A stretch of DNA of 56,949 nt. Source: an uncultured Enterobacteriaceae bacterium (GTDB lineage: Bacteria > Pseudomonadota > Gammaproteobacteria > Enterobacterales > Enterobacteriaceae). Under the pieces are notes generated by a model. That model saw only the letters and a list, made by a program, of their open reading frames with translations. It was not told where the DNA came from and made no database searches. Positions 6,848 through 15,333 of the stretch are shown here, piece after piece; the stretch's first letter is position 1, and each line of letters begins with the position of its first letter. The position numbers and the translations under genes are program-made. The DNA is taken from positions 1 through 56,949 of the forward strand of contig CALYPF010000003.1 of assembly GCA_945271245.1 (NCBI GenBank), written 5' to 3'.

Positions 6848-7310
6848 ATGGCTTTTAACCCGTCTTTTACCCGGCGTCGTGCTTTGCGCGGCGCTGGCCG
6901 GGGCCGGATGGTGGCTGCACAGCACTGGCTATGACTCCGGCCACAAGGATGCAAAAGCAGACGGCGATACGGCGCTGTCCAGGGAGAAACAGGCCCGTGC
7001 GGATGAACGTCAGCAACTGGCACAGGCCGGGCAGCAGGCGCTGCTGCAGGCAAGGGATAATGAGCGCCAGCAGCGTGAACGGGCTGACCAGCTCGCCCTC
7101 CAGCTGGCTGACAAAGAGTTTGAACTGAAGCAGACCAGCAGTCTGCTGCAGCTGAATATCAGTAAGGTGGTCAGCGATGACAATCAGGACAAGAAGACTT
7201 CTGGCTGTGGTTATAACGGGCTTGGGCCTCACGGCCTGCAGCTCTACACCAAAGCCCTCGGATACGCCGGTGGTGGTAACACCCGCGCCGGTGATAGTTC
7301 AGGACAGTAA
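6831..7310 (+). CDS. Rz-like inner-membrane spanin
   Basis: A 159-residue i-spanin: N-terminal membrane anchor (about residues 8-30, LLTRLLPGVVLCAALAGAGW) and a long Gln/Arg/Glu-rich coiled coil (about 45-115). It spans the periplasm with Rz1 to fuse the two membranes at the end of lysis. ATG at 6831 is preceded by GGGAGGCAAGG and lies inside the holin 3' end. The C-terminal third overlaps the Rz1 gene in another frame. Confidence 0.85.
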   Translation: MNSAVKWLLTRLLPGVVLCAALAGAGWWLHSTGYDSGHKDAKADGDTALSREKQARADERQQLAQAGQQALLQARDNERQQRERADQLALQLADKEFELKQTSSLLQLNISKVVSDDNQDKKTSGCGYNGLGPHGLQLYTKALGYAGGGNTRAGDSSGQ

Positions 7311-7503
7311 ACCACCGCGAGCGATGGTCACGGTGGCCCCGATGCCACCCGCACCGTCAGTGTATGCCGATGGCTCACAGGGGCTACCCCCGGATGCCCT
7401 ATTGCAACATGCCACCGACTACGGCGTCTGGTGTCAGACGAACGCCGCGAAACTTCACGCCCTTGAGGCATTTTTCTGGCCCGTGCCGGATAAGGACAAA
7501 TAG
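7177..7503 (+). CDS. Rz1-like outer-membrane spanin lipoprotein
   Basis: A 108-residue lipoprotein with signal peptide and lipobox L18-T-A-C21, followed by a Pro-rich stretch, the usual Rz1 composition. It begins inside Rz in another reading frame and extends 193 bases beyond it, the common embedded/overlapping arrangement. The mature C-terminal part is longer than lambda Rz1 (about 40 residues) and probably includes a periplasmic domain that meets Rz. Confidence 0.85.
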   Translation: MTIRTRRLLAVVITGLGLTACSSTPKPSDTPVVVTPAPVIVQDSKPPRAMVTVAPMPPAPSVYADGSQGLPPDALLQHATDYGVWCQTNAAKLHALEAFFWPVPDKDK

Positions 7504-7505
7504 AA

Positions 7506-7772
7506 ATGGATGCAGCCCATCTTGCCGAGTTCTGGCAGACCGCTCTTCTGGGGTTATTCTCCTTTGGGTTCACGTTCTGGATCAAGAACCTGCACGCGAC
7601 GATTGAGCGTCTGCGGGAAGATAACCGACAGATGTACACCGTGTTTCAGCTCAAATCAGATGCCCTGCGCGATCAGGAAAAAATCATGAGCATGCTTGGT
7701 GAGATTAAGCAGTCGATGGAGCGCACCGGCGAGCGTATTGACCGTCTCATTGATGGTCAGGGGGCGCGTTAA
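7506..7772 (+). CDS. DUF2730-like membrane-anchored coiled-coil protein
   Basis: An 88-residue protein with one N-terminal hydrophobic helix (about residues 8-25) and a long charged coiled coil. Mu-like phages carry such a DUF2730-type gene (Mu gp25 position) between spanins and the small terminase. It starts two bases after Rz1 and shares its last base with the next ATG. Function unknown. Confidence 0.7.
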   Translation: MDAAHLAEFWQTALLGLFSFGFTFWIKNLHATIERLREDNRQMYTVFQLKSDALRDQEKIMSMLGEIKQSMERTGERIDRLIDGQGAR

Positions 7773-8293
7773 TGGCACACCCGAAAGCTATACGGGATGC
7801 CGTCAGGCGCGATTACATCGCCCAGGGGATCGTCCCCGAAGTGCTGGGGCCGATGCACGGGGTCAGTGTGGCGTCGGTTATTCGCTGGCGTCGGGAGTCG
7901 CGGGAGAACGGCGACGACTGGGACAAGCAGCGTGCGGCCCGTCGCCTGTCGTCCGGTGTGCCGGAGGATATCACCCGTGACCTGCTGCTGGAGTTTCTGG
8001 AGCACCATAAGCACGCGATGGAGCAGCTGCGTAAGGCCCGTGAAGGTGCAGACGGTCAGGTCGCAATGCCAGCCGATGATTACGCCAGCCTGCTGGCAAA
8101 GCTGCAGGACGGCTTTAACAAAATGATAGCGGCCAGTAAGCGCATTCTGCCGGAGACCGACCGCCTGATTGTGGCGGCAGGCGTGGTGGAAGATTTAGCC
8201 GCCTTCATCAGCGATAAACACCCGGCGCTGATGGCGGGCTTTCTGGACGTATTACCTGAGTTTCAGCAGATAGTGGAGAAAAAATATGGCTAA
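7772..8293 (+). CDS. Small terminase subunit-like protein (DUF1804 type)
   Basis: A 173-residue protein with an N-terminal HTH (about residues 5-45: AIRDAVRRDYIAQG, then GVSVASVIRWRRE) followed by GDDWDKQRAA, a signature of the DUF1804 putative terminase small subunits of Mu-like phages. It would recognise phage DNA and hand it to the large terminase. It lies upstream of the large terminase, with one small gene and a minus-strand gene between, which is unusual for Mu-like genomes. Confidence 0.75.
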   Translation: MAHPKAIRDAVRRDYIAQGIVPEVLGPMHGVSVASVIRWRRESRENGDDWDKQRAARRLSSGVPEDITRDLLLEFLEHHKHAMEQLRKAREGADGQVAMPADDYASLLAKLQDGFNKMIAASKRILPETDRLIVAAGVVEDLAAFISDKHPALMAGFLDVLPEFQQIVEKKYG

Positions 8294-8723
8294 CCCAATG
8301 ATTGAGCTTGATGATCGCCTTTCGGTTCGCGTCGGAGATATCACCCGCCTCATGCTCTCAGGGGCAAATGTTATTGTCACTCTCAATGGTTGTAGTGATT
8401 ATTTCGTCTGTACGACGGATGAAGCCGCTGCCCGTAAGGTGAAGTCCGGGATTATTGAAGCACTTAACCGCTGCCAGCCCCGAGAAATAGAATCAACCAC
8501 CGTGGCCGATATGAAATGCGCCGCCAGAGCCTGCACAGAAAAAGTGCCGCTGGCCTATGGTCAGGCTCAGGTTAACCGGATTGTCGATTTGCTCCGGCAG
8601 GAGTTTGGCGACGGCCTGAAGCACACGGGGTTTATGGATGACCTGTGGGTGGCACTGCAGGTGGTATACGGCCCCGGTGGAGCCGTAGATTTCATTACCG
8701 ATCGTCTGAATTACCGACGATAG
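8286..8723 (+). CDS. Hypothetical phage protein (145 aa)
   Basis: Starts 8 bases inside the small terminase gene, so it belongs to the late operon. The N-terminal 55 residues look beta-rich (RVGDITRLMLSGANVIVTL), with three or four cysteines between residues 36 and 82. I do not recognise the family. Its 3' end overlaps a convergent minus-strand gene by 29 bases. Confidence 0.65.
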   Translation: MANPMIELDDRLSVRVGDITRLMLSGANVIVTLNGCSDYFVCTTDEAAARKVKSGIIEALNRCQPREIESTTVADMKCAARACTEKVPLAYGQAQVNRIVDLLRQEFGDGLKHTGFMDDLWVALQVVYGPGGAVDFITDRLNYRR

Positions 8724-8952
8724 CCGTTTCCAGTGTTTGATAAATGTGCTGAAAGTCAGTCCGTATGTCGTGCAACTTTTGCTTCTCGACGGCGATTTCC
8801 AGCACATCGCTCGACATCTGGTTTGTTTCGGCTCTGCTTAGTTTTGCCGCTGAGTGATTATGCCCGGACTGGTATTCCGTCATATAAATCTCGGTCGCCA
8901 GACGGGCAATTTCAATCTTCTGTTCGATGGTGAGTTTTTCTGTATCAGACAT
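8695..8952 (-). CDS. Minus-strand helical protein inside the late operon
   Basis: An 85-residue, almost entirely helical protein (two long amphipathic helices, about residues 6-30 and 38-75). ATG at 8952 has a good ribosome binding site (AGAGAGG), which lies inside the long hairpin 8951-9013. It is the only minus-strand gene within the late operon and could be an independently expressed accessory gene (moron) or a regulator acting through antisense transcription. No family recognised. Confidence 0.6.
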   Translation of the reverse strand: MSDTEKLTIEQKIEIARLATEIYMTEYQSGHNHSAAKLSRAETNQMSSDVLEIAVEKQKLHDIRTDFQHIYQTLETAIVGNSDDR

Positions 8953-9013
8953 AAAGCCTCTCTGTTTAAAGGGTCATTGTTGGCAGCAGTATCCTGGCAC
9001 AGAGGGGCTTTAT
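8951..9013 (+). repeat. Long inverted repeat at a gene boundary (terminator-like)
   Basis: ATAAAGCCTCTCTG (8951-8964) and CAGAGGGGCTTTAT (9000-9013) are inverted with one mismatch and a 35-base loop; on the plus strand a T run follows (TATTTTTAAG). The left arm contains the ribosome binding site and touches the ATG of the minus-strand gene. It can act as a terminator before the terminase gene or mask that ribosome binding site. Confidence 0.7.
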
Positions 9014-9033
9014 TTTTAAGAGGTTAGTTATCT

Positions 9034-10722
9034 GTGGCATCAAAAACTTCGCTTAAAGCCTTTCGCGAGAAGATTGCCCGCATTCAGGGGGAGCTGCGCG
9101 ACCGCATAGAGAGCGCAAGCTGTGGTCTGGACAGCAGCCCGGAGGCGATACAGGCTCGCCGGTTACAGGTCAGCGATCCGGTGACCGGGTTTCGCTTCTT
9201 CGTAAACACCTACTTTAAGCATCACCTCCATCACCCGGAAACCAGTGCGCTGCACGAGTATCTGTATGAGCGTCTGCCGCAGATTGTCACCAGCCCTGAG
9301 AGCGAGAATGACGTTATTGCCGCCCCGCGCGGCGAGGCAAAAACCACCCTCGGTCAGCAGCTGTTTGACCTGTGGTGCGTCGTCCTTGAACTGAAGAAAT
9401 TCATCATTATCGCCTTTGACACGTCTCCTCAGTCAGCGGAGTCACTGGAGGTTATCAAGGCTGAGCTGCTCTATAACGCCGGTCTGGCGCTGGACTTCCC
9501 GGAGGCCTGCGGACAGGGACGGGTGTGGCGTATCGGCTGTATTTTGACTGCGTCGGGCATCAAAATTGAATCGGCTGGTCAGGGACAGAGTCTGCGTGGC
9601 CGTAAGCACGGCGCATATCGTCCTGACCTGGTTCACCTCGATGACCTCGAGAACGACGAGAACGTGGTGACACCAAAGCAGCGTGACAAGCTGGAGAAGT
9701 GGCTGAACAGCACGGTGCTGCCGCTGGGCGGGGCCGGGGTCAAGCTCGATGTTATCTACGTCGGGTCAATCCTGCACTACGATTCCGTGCTGGCCCGCAC
9801 CATGAAAAACCCGCTGTGGAACGCCCGACGCTTCCAGGCCATCCTCGCGTGGCCGGAGAATATGGCTCGGTGGGATGAGTGGGAAGAAATTCTGCGTAGC
9901 AAGGGTAAAAATGCCGCGAAGGCATTCTATAACCGCCATGAAAAAGCGCTGCTGAAAGGCTCCCGCGTTTCCTGGGCCGCTCGCCCACTTCTGGCGCTGA
10001 TGTTGATCCGCGTGCGCGTAGGCACCCGTGCTTTCGATGCGGAATACCAGAATGACCCGGTCAGCGGCGAGCATGCCATCTTCCACGGCTGTATCCATGA
10101 GTGGCGGGAGCTGGAGCCTGACCTGATTTACTTCGGTGCCTGCGACCCGTCGCTCGGCAAGCACAACAGCCGGGGCAACGACCCCAGCGCGTTGCTGATT
10201 GGCGGATGGCACCGCATCAAAAAAGTGCTGAAGGTCGTCCGTGCCGATATTCGCGTGCGCCGCCCTAAAAAGATTATTACCGATGTTATCCAGCTGCAGC
10301 GTGAGTTTGGCTGCGTAGCGTGGGCGTTTGAGTCGGTGCAGTTCCAGGACTTCCTGCGCGAGACGCTAATAGAAGAATCCATGAAGGCGGGCGTCCCCGT
10401 TCCGGCCCGCTCGGTGATCCCTTCCACCGACAAGGCCGGACGTATTGAATCCCTGCAGCCCTTTATGGAGAGCGAGCACATTCTGATCGCCCGTGCGCTC
10501 GCCACGTTGCGTGAACAACTGATGCATTTCCCGATGGCTGACCACGATGACGGCCCGGATGCGCTGCATATGCTGTTTGCCATCGCGTCGACCAGCGTGG
10601 GTAACTTTGAATTTATTCCCGTCAGCCAGCTGGAGGCGGTGGAGACTGACTCACCCTCGCGCCGCAGGCATGACGATGACGACGATTATGGCTCTGACGG
10701 GTTCGGGCCTGGAGGATGGTAA
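9034..10722 (+). CDS. Large terminase subunit (Mu gp28-like)
   Basis: A 562-residue packaging motor. An atypical Walker A APRGEAKTT (about residues 97-105) and Walker B LVHLDDLEN (about 199-207) mark the ATPase. The RNase H-like nuclease begins near CDPSLG (D371) and ends with DDGPDALH near residue 510. It cuts DNA and pumps it into proheads. GTG start at 9034 behind AAGAGG. The C-terminus is acidic (DDDDDYG). Length fits Mu gp28. The stop is followed immediately by the portal ATG. Confidence 0.92.
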   Translation: MASKTSLKAFREKIARIQGELRDRIESASCGLDSSPEAIQARRLQVSDPVTGFRFFVNTYFKHHLHHPETSALHEYLYERLPQIVTSPESENDVIAAPRGEAKTTLGQQLFDLWCVVLELKKFIIIAFDTSPQSAESLEVIKAELLYNAGLALDFPEACGQGRVWRIGCILTASGIKIESAGQGQSLRGRKHGAYRPDLVHLDDLENDENVVTPKQRDKLEKWLNSTVLPLGGAGVKLDVIYVGSILHYDSVLARTMKNPLWNARRFQAILAWPENMARWDEWEEILRSKGKNAAKAFYNRHEKALLKGSRVSWAARPLLALMLIRVRVGTRAFDAEYQNDPVSGEHAIFHGCIHEWRELEPDLIYFGACDPSLGKHNSRGNDPSALLIGGWHRIKKVLKVVRADIRVRRPKKIITDVIQLQREFGCVAWAFESVQFQDFLRETLIEESMKAGVPVPARSVIPSTDKAGRIESLQPFMESEHILIARALATLREQLMHFPMADHDDGPDALHMLFAIASTSVGNFEFIPVSQLEAVETDSPSRRRHDDDDDYGSDGFGPGGW

Positions 10723-12282
10723 ATGGACATTAAAATCGCGTTTAAACGCTTTTTTTCCCGCGATAACACACAGGCCATGCAGAGCAGTGGCGATGATTTT
10801 CTTTATGGTGATACCGCTACGCACCCCTCTACGGGGCTGGATATTCAGCGGGTGTATGCCCTGTTCAGCGCTGCCGAACAGGGCGACATTCAGGCACAGA
10901 GCGACCTGTTTACCGATATGGAAGAGCGCGACGGCCACCTGTTCGCCGAGCTGTCAAAGCGTAAGCGTGCGCTGCTGACGCTGCCGTTTTCCGTCAAACC
11001 GCCCCCGGATGCGACCGAGGCGGAGAAGAAAGTCGCGGCGGAGGCCGACTGGTGGCTGCGCCATTTGCCGGGCTTCCGCGAGATGCTGATGGATATGCTG
11101 GATGCCATCTGCCATGGCTTTTCGTGCATCGAGATCGAATGGGGCCGTAAAGGGTCACTCTGGCTTCCGTCAGCGTTCCATAAGCGACCGGCGCGGGCCT
11201 TCACGATGCCGCAGAACGACCTTGACAGTATCCGCCTGAACCGTGGCGGCGTGGGCGGCGAGGAACTGTGGGATATGGGCTGGATCGTGCATAAGCACAA
11301 GTCCAAATCCGGACCGGTGGCGCAGAGTGGCCTGTTCCGCGTGCTGGTCTGGACGTACCTGTTCAAGAATCTGTCTGCCCGCGACTGGGCGCAGTTCCTG
11401 AACCTCTACGGCCTGCCATTCCGTATTGGTAAGTATGATGCCTCCATGACCGACAGGGAGCGACTGAACCTGCTTCGCGGTATCCGCATGCTGGCCCGCG
11501 AAGGCGGTGGCATCATTCCGTCTAATGCTGAAATTTCGCTGGTCTCTCCGTCTGCAGGCCAGAGTGCGCCTTTCCTGGATATGGTGAGCTGGTGCGAGAA
11601 GGTACAGTCAAAGGTCATTCTCGGTGGGACGCTGACCAGCCAGGCTGACGGCAAATCGTCGACCAATGCGCTCGGAAATGTGCATAACGAAATCCGTCAC
11701 GATCTCCTAGTCGGTGATGCGTGGATGTCGGCGGAGACGCTGACCCAGCAACTGCTGTGGCCAGTGCTGGCGATAAACGGGCGTTTTAACCCGGAGCGGG
11801 CACCGTATCTGGAATTTGATGCCCGCGAGTCCGTTGACCTTGAGCGTCTGATGACGGTAGTGAACACTGCCCAGCAGGCGGGCTTTGACATTACCGCTGA
11901 CTGGGTCTCGGAGAAAAGCGGTATCCCGCTGCCGCAGGAGGGACAGACCATCCTGAAACCGCTGGCCCGCCAGCAGGCCGGTGACGCCGCACTGTCTCAG
12001 GTAATGCAGGCCCGCCTTGCTGCCCTCTCTGTGCCGCAGAGTGGAACTGACAACGTACAGCTGCAGCTGGATGCCGCTCCGCAGCTTCTGGCCATTCAGG
12101 CTACTGCCGCTGCTGAAGCAATGTTGAAACCGCTTATTACGAAGGTAAAAGCCGCCCGAAGCCCGGATGAGGTTTACGAGCTTCTTGCAGCCAGCTATCC
12201 AGCGCTGGACGATATGGCCCTGCGCGAGCTGGTCGGTCAGGCGGTGTTTATCGCCGATGCAATGGGGCAGCAGGATGCCTGA
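10723..12282 (+). CDS. Portal protein (Mu gp29-like, DUF935)
   Basis: A 519-residue portal of the DUF935 family, which forms the dodecameric DNA channel at one capsid vertex. Family-typical stretches include DAICHGFSCIEIEWG (about residues 127-141), a central NLYGLPFRIGKYD and ILGGTLTSQADGKSS. It sits between terminase and the F-like gene as in Mu. The last 8 bases overlap the next gene. Confidence 0.92.
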   Translation: MDIKIAFKRFFSRDNTQAMQSSGDDFLYGDTATHPSTGLDIQRVYALFSAAEQGDIQAQSDLFTDMEERDGHLFAELSKRKRALLTLPFSVKPPPDATEAEKKVAAEADWWLRHLPGFREMLMDMLDAICHGFSCIEIEWGRKGSLWLPSAFHKRPARAFTMPQNDLDSIRLNRGGVGGEELWDMGWIVHKHKSKSGPVAQSGLFRVLVWTYLFKNLSARDWAQFLNLYGLPFRIGKYDASMTDRERLNLLRGIRMLAREGGGIIPSNAEISLVSPSAGQSAPFLDMVSWCEKVQSKVILGGTLTSQADGKSSTNALGNVHNEIRHDLLVGDAWMSAETLTQQLLWPVLAINGRFNPERAPYLEFDARESVDLERLMTVVNTAQQAGFDITADWVSEKSGIPLPQEGQTILKPLARQQAGDAALSQVMQARLAALSVPQSGTDNVQLQLDAAPQLLAIQATAAAEAMLKPLITKVKAARSPDEVYELLAASYPALDDMALRELVGQAVFIADAMGQQDA

Positions 12283-13531
12283 TATCAACGCAGGCTTTGC
12301 CATGACCCTGCCACCGGCGCGGGCGATAGCGTACTTCCGCTCGAAGGGGCTGAAGCCCACCATGAGCTGGAAGGATATGCAGGATGAGGCCCATGCGGTG
12401 GAGTTTGCGGTGGCCGGCATCACAAAGCTGGATGTTCTCAGCGATATCCAGAACAGCCTGACGCGCTCGCTTACGGAAGGGATGAGCTTCCGCCAGTTCC
12501 AGGACGAACTGGAGCCGCTGCTGCAGCGTAAGGGCTGGCTGGGGCGCGGGCTGGTTGCCGATGATGATGGCGTGCTGCAGGGCAAAAAGCTGATGCCGTA
12601 TCGGCTGGATACCATTTTTCGCACCAATATCCAGTCGGCGCATGCAGCTGGCCGCTATCAGTGGATGGTAGCGAATGCGAAAGAGCGCCCTTACTGGCAG
12701 TACAACGCCATCATGGACGGTCGCACCCGGCCTGCGCATGCAGCCCTGCACGGGCGTATATTCCGCTGGGACGATCCTATCTGGAATGTGCTGTTTCCGC
12801 CGAATGGCTATAACTGCCGGTGCTTTGTCAGGGCGCTCACGCAGGCTCAGGTTGATGCGCATCCGATTGGTGTTGAATCCTCGGAAGCGTACATGACCAC
12901 AATCCAGCAGCCTTACGGCACTGACGGTGAGATGCGAACGGTTACAGCGTTTCGTGATCCGAAAACCGGGCGGATGATGGTGCCGGATGCGGGCTTTCAC
13001 CTCAATCCGGGGCGCGGATATCTGGCCGGGCTGGGTCAGTCCCTTCTGGAGAAAAGCGTTGATGCCCCTCCACGTCTTGCCGCGCAGGCAGTGTATGAAA
13101 CGCTGCGCAATAACCGGCTGGCCACGGCAATGAACCGCGACCTTGAGAGCTGGGTGCGCTCACTACCTGCTCGTCCCGGCAAAGACGTTCGACGCGTTGG
13201 CGCATTGTCGCCGCTGGTGCTGGCAGCAGTTAGCGACAGTACGACCCTGCCGTCGCCGGTTGTCACCTTACCGGCGCAAACGGCGGTCAGCCTGCGGGAA
13301 GCCGGTGCGTCGTGGCTGGGGCGTCTGGCATCGGCATTTCGTTACCCGGTGGCAGTGCTGCAGCGCGGCGAGTCTCTGCTGATGGTAGTGGAGGATTTAA
13401 CGGGCTACAGCGTGGTTACGCTTGCCCGCAGTGCTGATGGCTTTGAGCCGGTATCCTCGGTGCCGTGGTCGCCTGCAGTTGTCGCACGCGCCAGCCTGAT
13501 TGACGGGGCATTACCGGAGGGGGATGCATGA
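12275..13531 (+). CDS. Head morphogenesis protein F (Mu gp30-like)
   Basis: A 418-residue minor head protein with the Mu F / SPP1 gp7 domain in its N-terminal 200 residues. It includes the motif region ARTRPAHAALHGRIFRWDD-like, GYNCRCFVRALTQ, with the paired cysteines typical of the family. Start at 12275 overlaps the portal by 8 bases; a longer in-frame start would lie wholly inside the portal gene. It is thought to help DNA entry or portal assembly. Confidence 0.9.
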   Translation: MPDINAGFAMTLPPARAIAYFRSKGLKPTMSWKDMQDEAHAVEFAVAGITKLDVLSDIQNSLTRSLTEGMSFRQFQDELEPLLQRKGWLGRGLVADDDGVLQGKKLMPYRLDTIFRTNIQSAHAAGRYQWMVANAKERPYWQYNAIMDGRTRPAHAALHGRIFRWDDPIWNVLFPPNGYNCRCFVRALTQAQVDAHPIGVESSEAYMTTIQQPYGTDGEMRTVTAFRDPKTGRMMVPDAGFHLNPGRGYLAGLGQSLLEKSVDAPPRLAAQAVYETLRNNRLATAMNRDLESWVRSLPARPGKDVRRVGALSPLVLAAVSDSTTLPSPVVTLPAQTAVSLREAGASWLGRLASAFRYPVAVLQRGESLLMVVEDLTGYSVVTLARSADGFEPVSSVPWSPAVVARASLIDGALPEGDA

Positions 13532-14004
13532 AGCTCGATATCGATATTTCTGACGAGTTCCGTGACTGGCTGGACAAGCTGGCCGCACGTTGTCAGCACC
13601 GTGAGCCACTGATGAATAAGGTTGCCGGTATCATGCTCGATGCGGTGGATGAGAACTTTGTTCAGGACGGGCGTCCCGCATGGCAGCCGCTTAAATATCG
13701 AGACGGCAAGCCGCTGATGAGGACCGGACGCCTGCACGGCTCAATTGAGCCGTTCGCCGATAACGATCAGGCGGTGGTGGGCACCAATGTGGTCTATGCC
13801 CGAATCCACCAGATGGGCGGGAAAACCCGCCCTCACATCATCCGTCCCCGGAATAAAAAAGCGCTGTACTTTAACGGACGCTTTGCGAGTCAGGTCAACC
13901 ACCCAGGTTCAGATATTCCGGCCCGTCCTTTCCTCAGCCTGACGGATGATGATAACGACGCCATCCGCCAGGCGGTCATTGACCATCTTGGCGGGGAAGA
14001 CTGA
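13528..14004 (+). CDS. Virion morphogenesis protein G (Mu gp31-like)
   Basis: A 158-residue protein of the phage virion morphogenesis family (Mu G, P2 gpS-like tail completion). Recognisable parts are GRPAWQPLKYRDGKPLMRTGRL and VVGTNVVYARIHQMGG near the centre, and the C-terminal PARPFLSLTDDD. ATG at 13528 overlaps the F stop (ATGA). It is the last gene of the first late operon. Confidence 0.9.
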   Translation: MKLDIDISDEFRDWLDKLAARCQHREPLMNKVAGIMLDAVDENFVQDGRPAWQPLKYRDGKPLMRTGRLHGSIEPFADNDQAVVGTNVVYARIHQMGGKTRPHIIRPRNKKALYFNGRFASQVNHPGSDIPARPFLSLTDDDNDAIRQAVIDHLGGED

Positions 14005-14009
14005 TAAGC

Positions 14010-14036
14010 CCACAAAAGGCCGTTGTGGCGTTTTTT
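14010..14036 (+). terminator. Intrinsic terminator after gene G
   Basis: CCACAA / TTGTGG stem (14010-14015 and 14023-14028) followed by C, G and six T residues, six bases after the stop of the G-like gene. It ends the lysis-packaging-head operon before the next late promoter. Confidence 0.8.
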
Positions 14037-14170
14037 CGCTTTCGGGGGTAACGTATACCCCTGTATTGTTTTAACGCCATTCTGCGCGATTTAAACGGGT
14101 TTTAAACGGGGTTGCGCCATGCAGCCACGGTGTTACTGTCTTAATCCCCTGTATCCTCCCCCTGTTCTTA

Positions 14171-14217
14171 CCGCTTCACCCCTGTAACTGTCGGGCATTT
14201 AGCCTGCCGCCTATCCT
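14171..14217 (+). promoter_or_regulatory. Late promoter PI-like, activator motif plus -10
   Basis: Motif CCGCTTCACCCCTGTA (14171-14186), 25 bases, then TATCCT (14212-14217), the same layout as at 6094 and 25714. CCCCTGTA, the 3' half of the motif, also occurs at 14058-14065 and 14146-14153, with a CCCCTGTT in between, so this 250-base gap holds a reiterated site. It drives protease I onward. Confidence 0.75.
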
Positions 14218-14253
14218 GTCCTCACTTTGACAGTTTCAGGACGCAATACACCG

Positions 14254-15333
14254 ATGTGGAAGCTTGCCACCGCCTCACTTTCAGGCATCAACAAGGACAA
14301 CACCGCCCGCATTCAGCTGTTTCCGGCTGGCTGGTTTGGTGCGCCGTCAGGTGGTCAGCGCTGGTTCCTGGACGCCTCACTGGCACAGCGTCTGATTGAT
14401 GCCGCCAACAGCCGGGTGAATGACTACCAGTTTGACTATGAGCACCAGTCCCTGAATGCCCCACAGGCCAGTGGCCCGGTGCCTGCGTCAGGCTGGTTCA
14501 AGTCTCTGACCTGGGTGGAGGGTGAAGGCCTGTTTGCTGACGTAAAGTGGACTGAACGTGCCGCCTCGCTGATTCAGGCTGATGAATACCGCTATGTATC
14601 GCCGACCTTCCGCTATGACGAGCAGGGAAACGTGCGGGAGCTGGTCAACGCCGCGCTCACCAATATGCCTGTGCTGGACGGGATGCGTCAGGTGGCGGCG
14701 TCCTTAATGTTTTTTGATAACGGAGAAAAACCGATGAACGAAAATTTGCGTCTCGCCCTCTGCGCCATCATGGGGCTGAAGCAGGAGGCTGATGAGGCGG
14801 CTATTCAGACCGCACTGGAAGACCTGCAGAACAATCAGCTCAAAGAGGCCAACTGCTCCAGCATCGGTGCGCTGATTGACGCTCACAAGGCACAGCTGAC
14901 CGCAAAAGACCAGGCCATTCAGGAAGGTCAGACGAAGATTGCCGCCCTGTCTGCCGCGCAGACCGGTTCGCCTGACCCCACCAAATTTGTGCCTGTGGCC
15001 GTGGTGGACGATCTCCGTAATGAACTGGCCTCTCTGTCCTCTCAGATTCAGGGCGACAAGGTCGAGACCCTGCTGACCGCCGCCCTGAGTGACGGGCGCG
15101 TGATGAAAGGTGCGGATGAAGACAACCTGCGCGAGCTGGGCAAGAGCAACTATACGCTTATGGAAAAGATGATCGGCACCCGTAAGCCCATCAAGGCTCT
15201 GTCACAGCTGCAGTCTGACGGTATGACGTTTGAGGGTGGCCGGGACAATAGCGTCGAACTGACCGCCGAGCAGCTGGCTATCTGCAGCCAGTTCGGTAAT
15301 ACCGCTGAAGACCTGACCGGAGAGAAAAAATGA
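14254..15333 (+). CDS. Head protease I (Mu gp32-like)
   Basis: A 359-residue prohead protease fused in frame to the scaffold. The N-terminal half (FPAGWFGAPSGGQRWFLD, then DYEHQS at about residues 65-70) is the Mu I family serine-type protease region. ATG at 14254 is chosen over an in-frame TTG at 14227 that lacks a ribosome binding site. It processes the scaffold during head maturation. The C-terminal 200 residues are identical to the separately initiated Z product. Confidence 0.9.
   Translation: MWKLATASLSGINKDNTARIQLFPAGWFGAPSGGQRWFLDASLAQRLIDAANSRVNDYQFDYEHQSLNAPQASGPVPASGWFKSLTWVEGEGLFADVKWTERAASLIQADEYRYVSPTFRYDEQGNVRELVNAALTNMPVLDGMRQVAASLMFFDNGEKPMNENLRLALCAIMGLKQEADEAAIQTALEDLQNNQLKEANCSSIGALIDAHKAQLTAKDQAIQEGQTKIAALSAAQTGSPDPTKFVPVAVVDDLRNELASLSSQIQGDKVETLLTAALSDGRVMKGADEDNLRELGKSNYTLMEKMIGTRKPIKALSQLQSDGMTFEGGRDNSVELTAEQLAICSQFGNTAEDLTGEKK
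14734..15333 (+). CDS. Scaffold protein Z, nested in-frame start within gene I
   Basis: An internal ATG preceded by CGGAGAAAAACCG gives a 199-residue helical, charged protein beginning MNENLRLALCAIMGLK. In Mu the scaffold Z is made from an internal start in gene I in just this way. The helical, Gln/Ala-rich centre (residues about 45-85) suits a scaffold core. Evidence is the ribosome binding site, the domain boundary and the Mu precedent. Confidence 0.75.
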   Translation: MNENLRLALCAIMGLKQEADEAAIQTALEDLQNNQLKEANCSSIGALIDAHKAQLTAKDQAIQEGQTKIAALSAAQTGSPDPTKFVPVAVVDDLRNELASLSSQIQGDKVETLLTAALSDGRVMKGADEDNLRELGKSNYTLMEKMIGTRKPIKALSQLQSDGMTFEGGRDNSVELTAEQLAICSQFGNTAEDLTGEKK

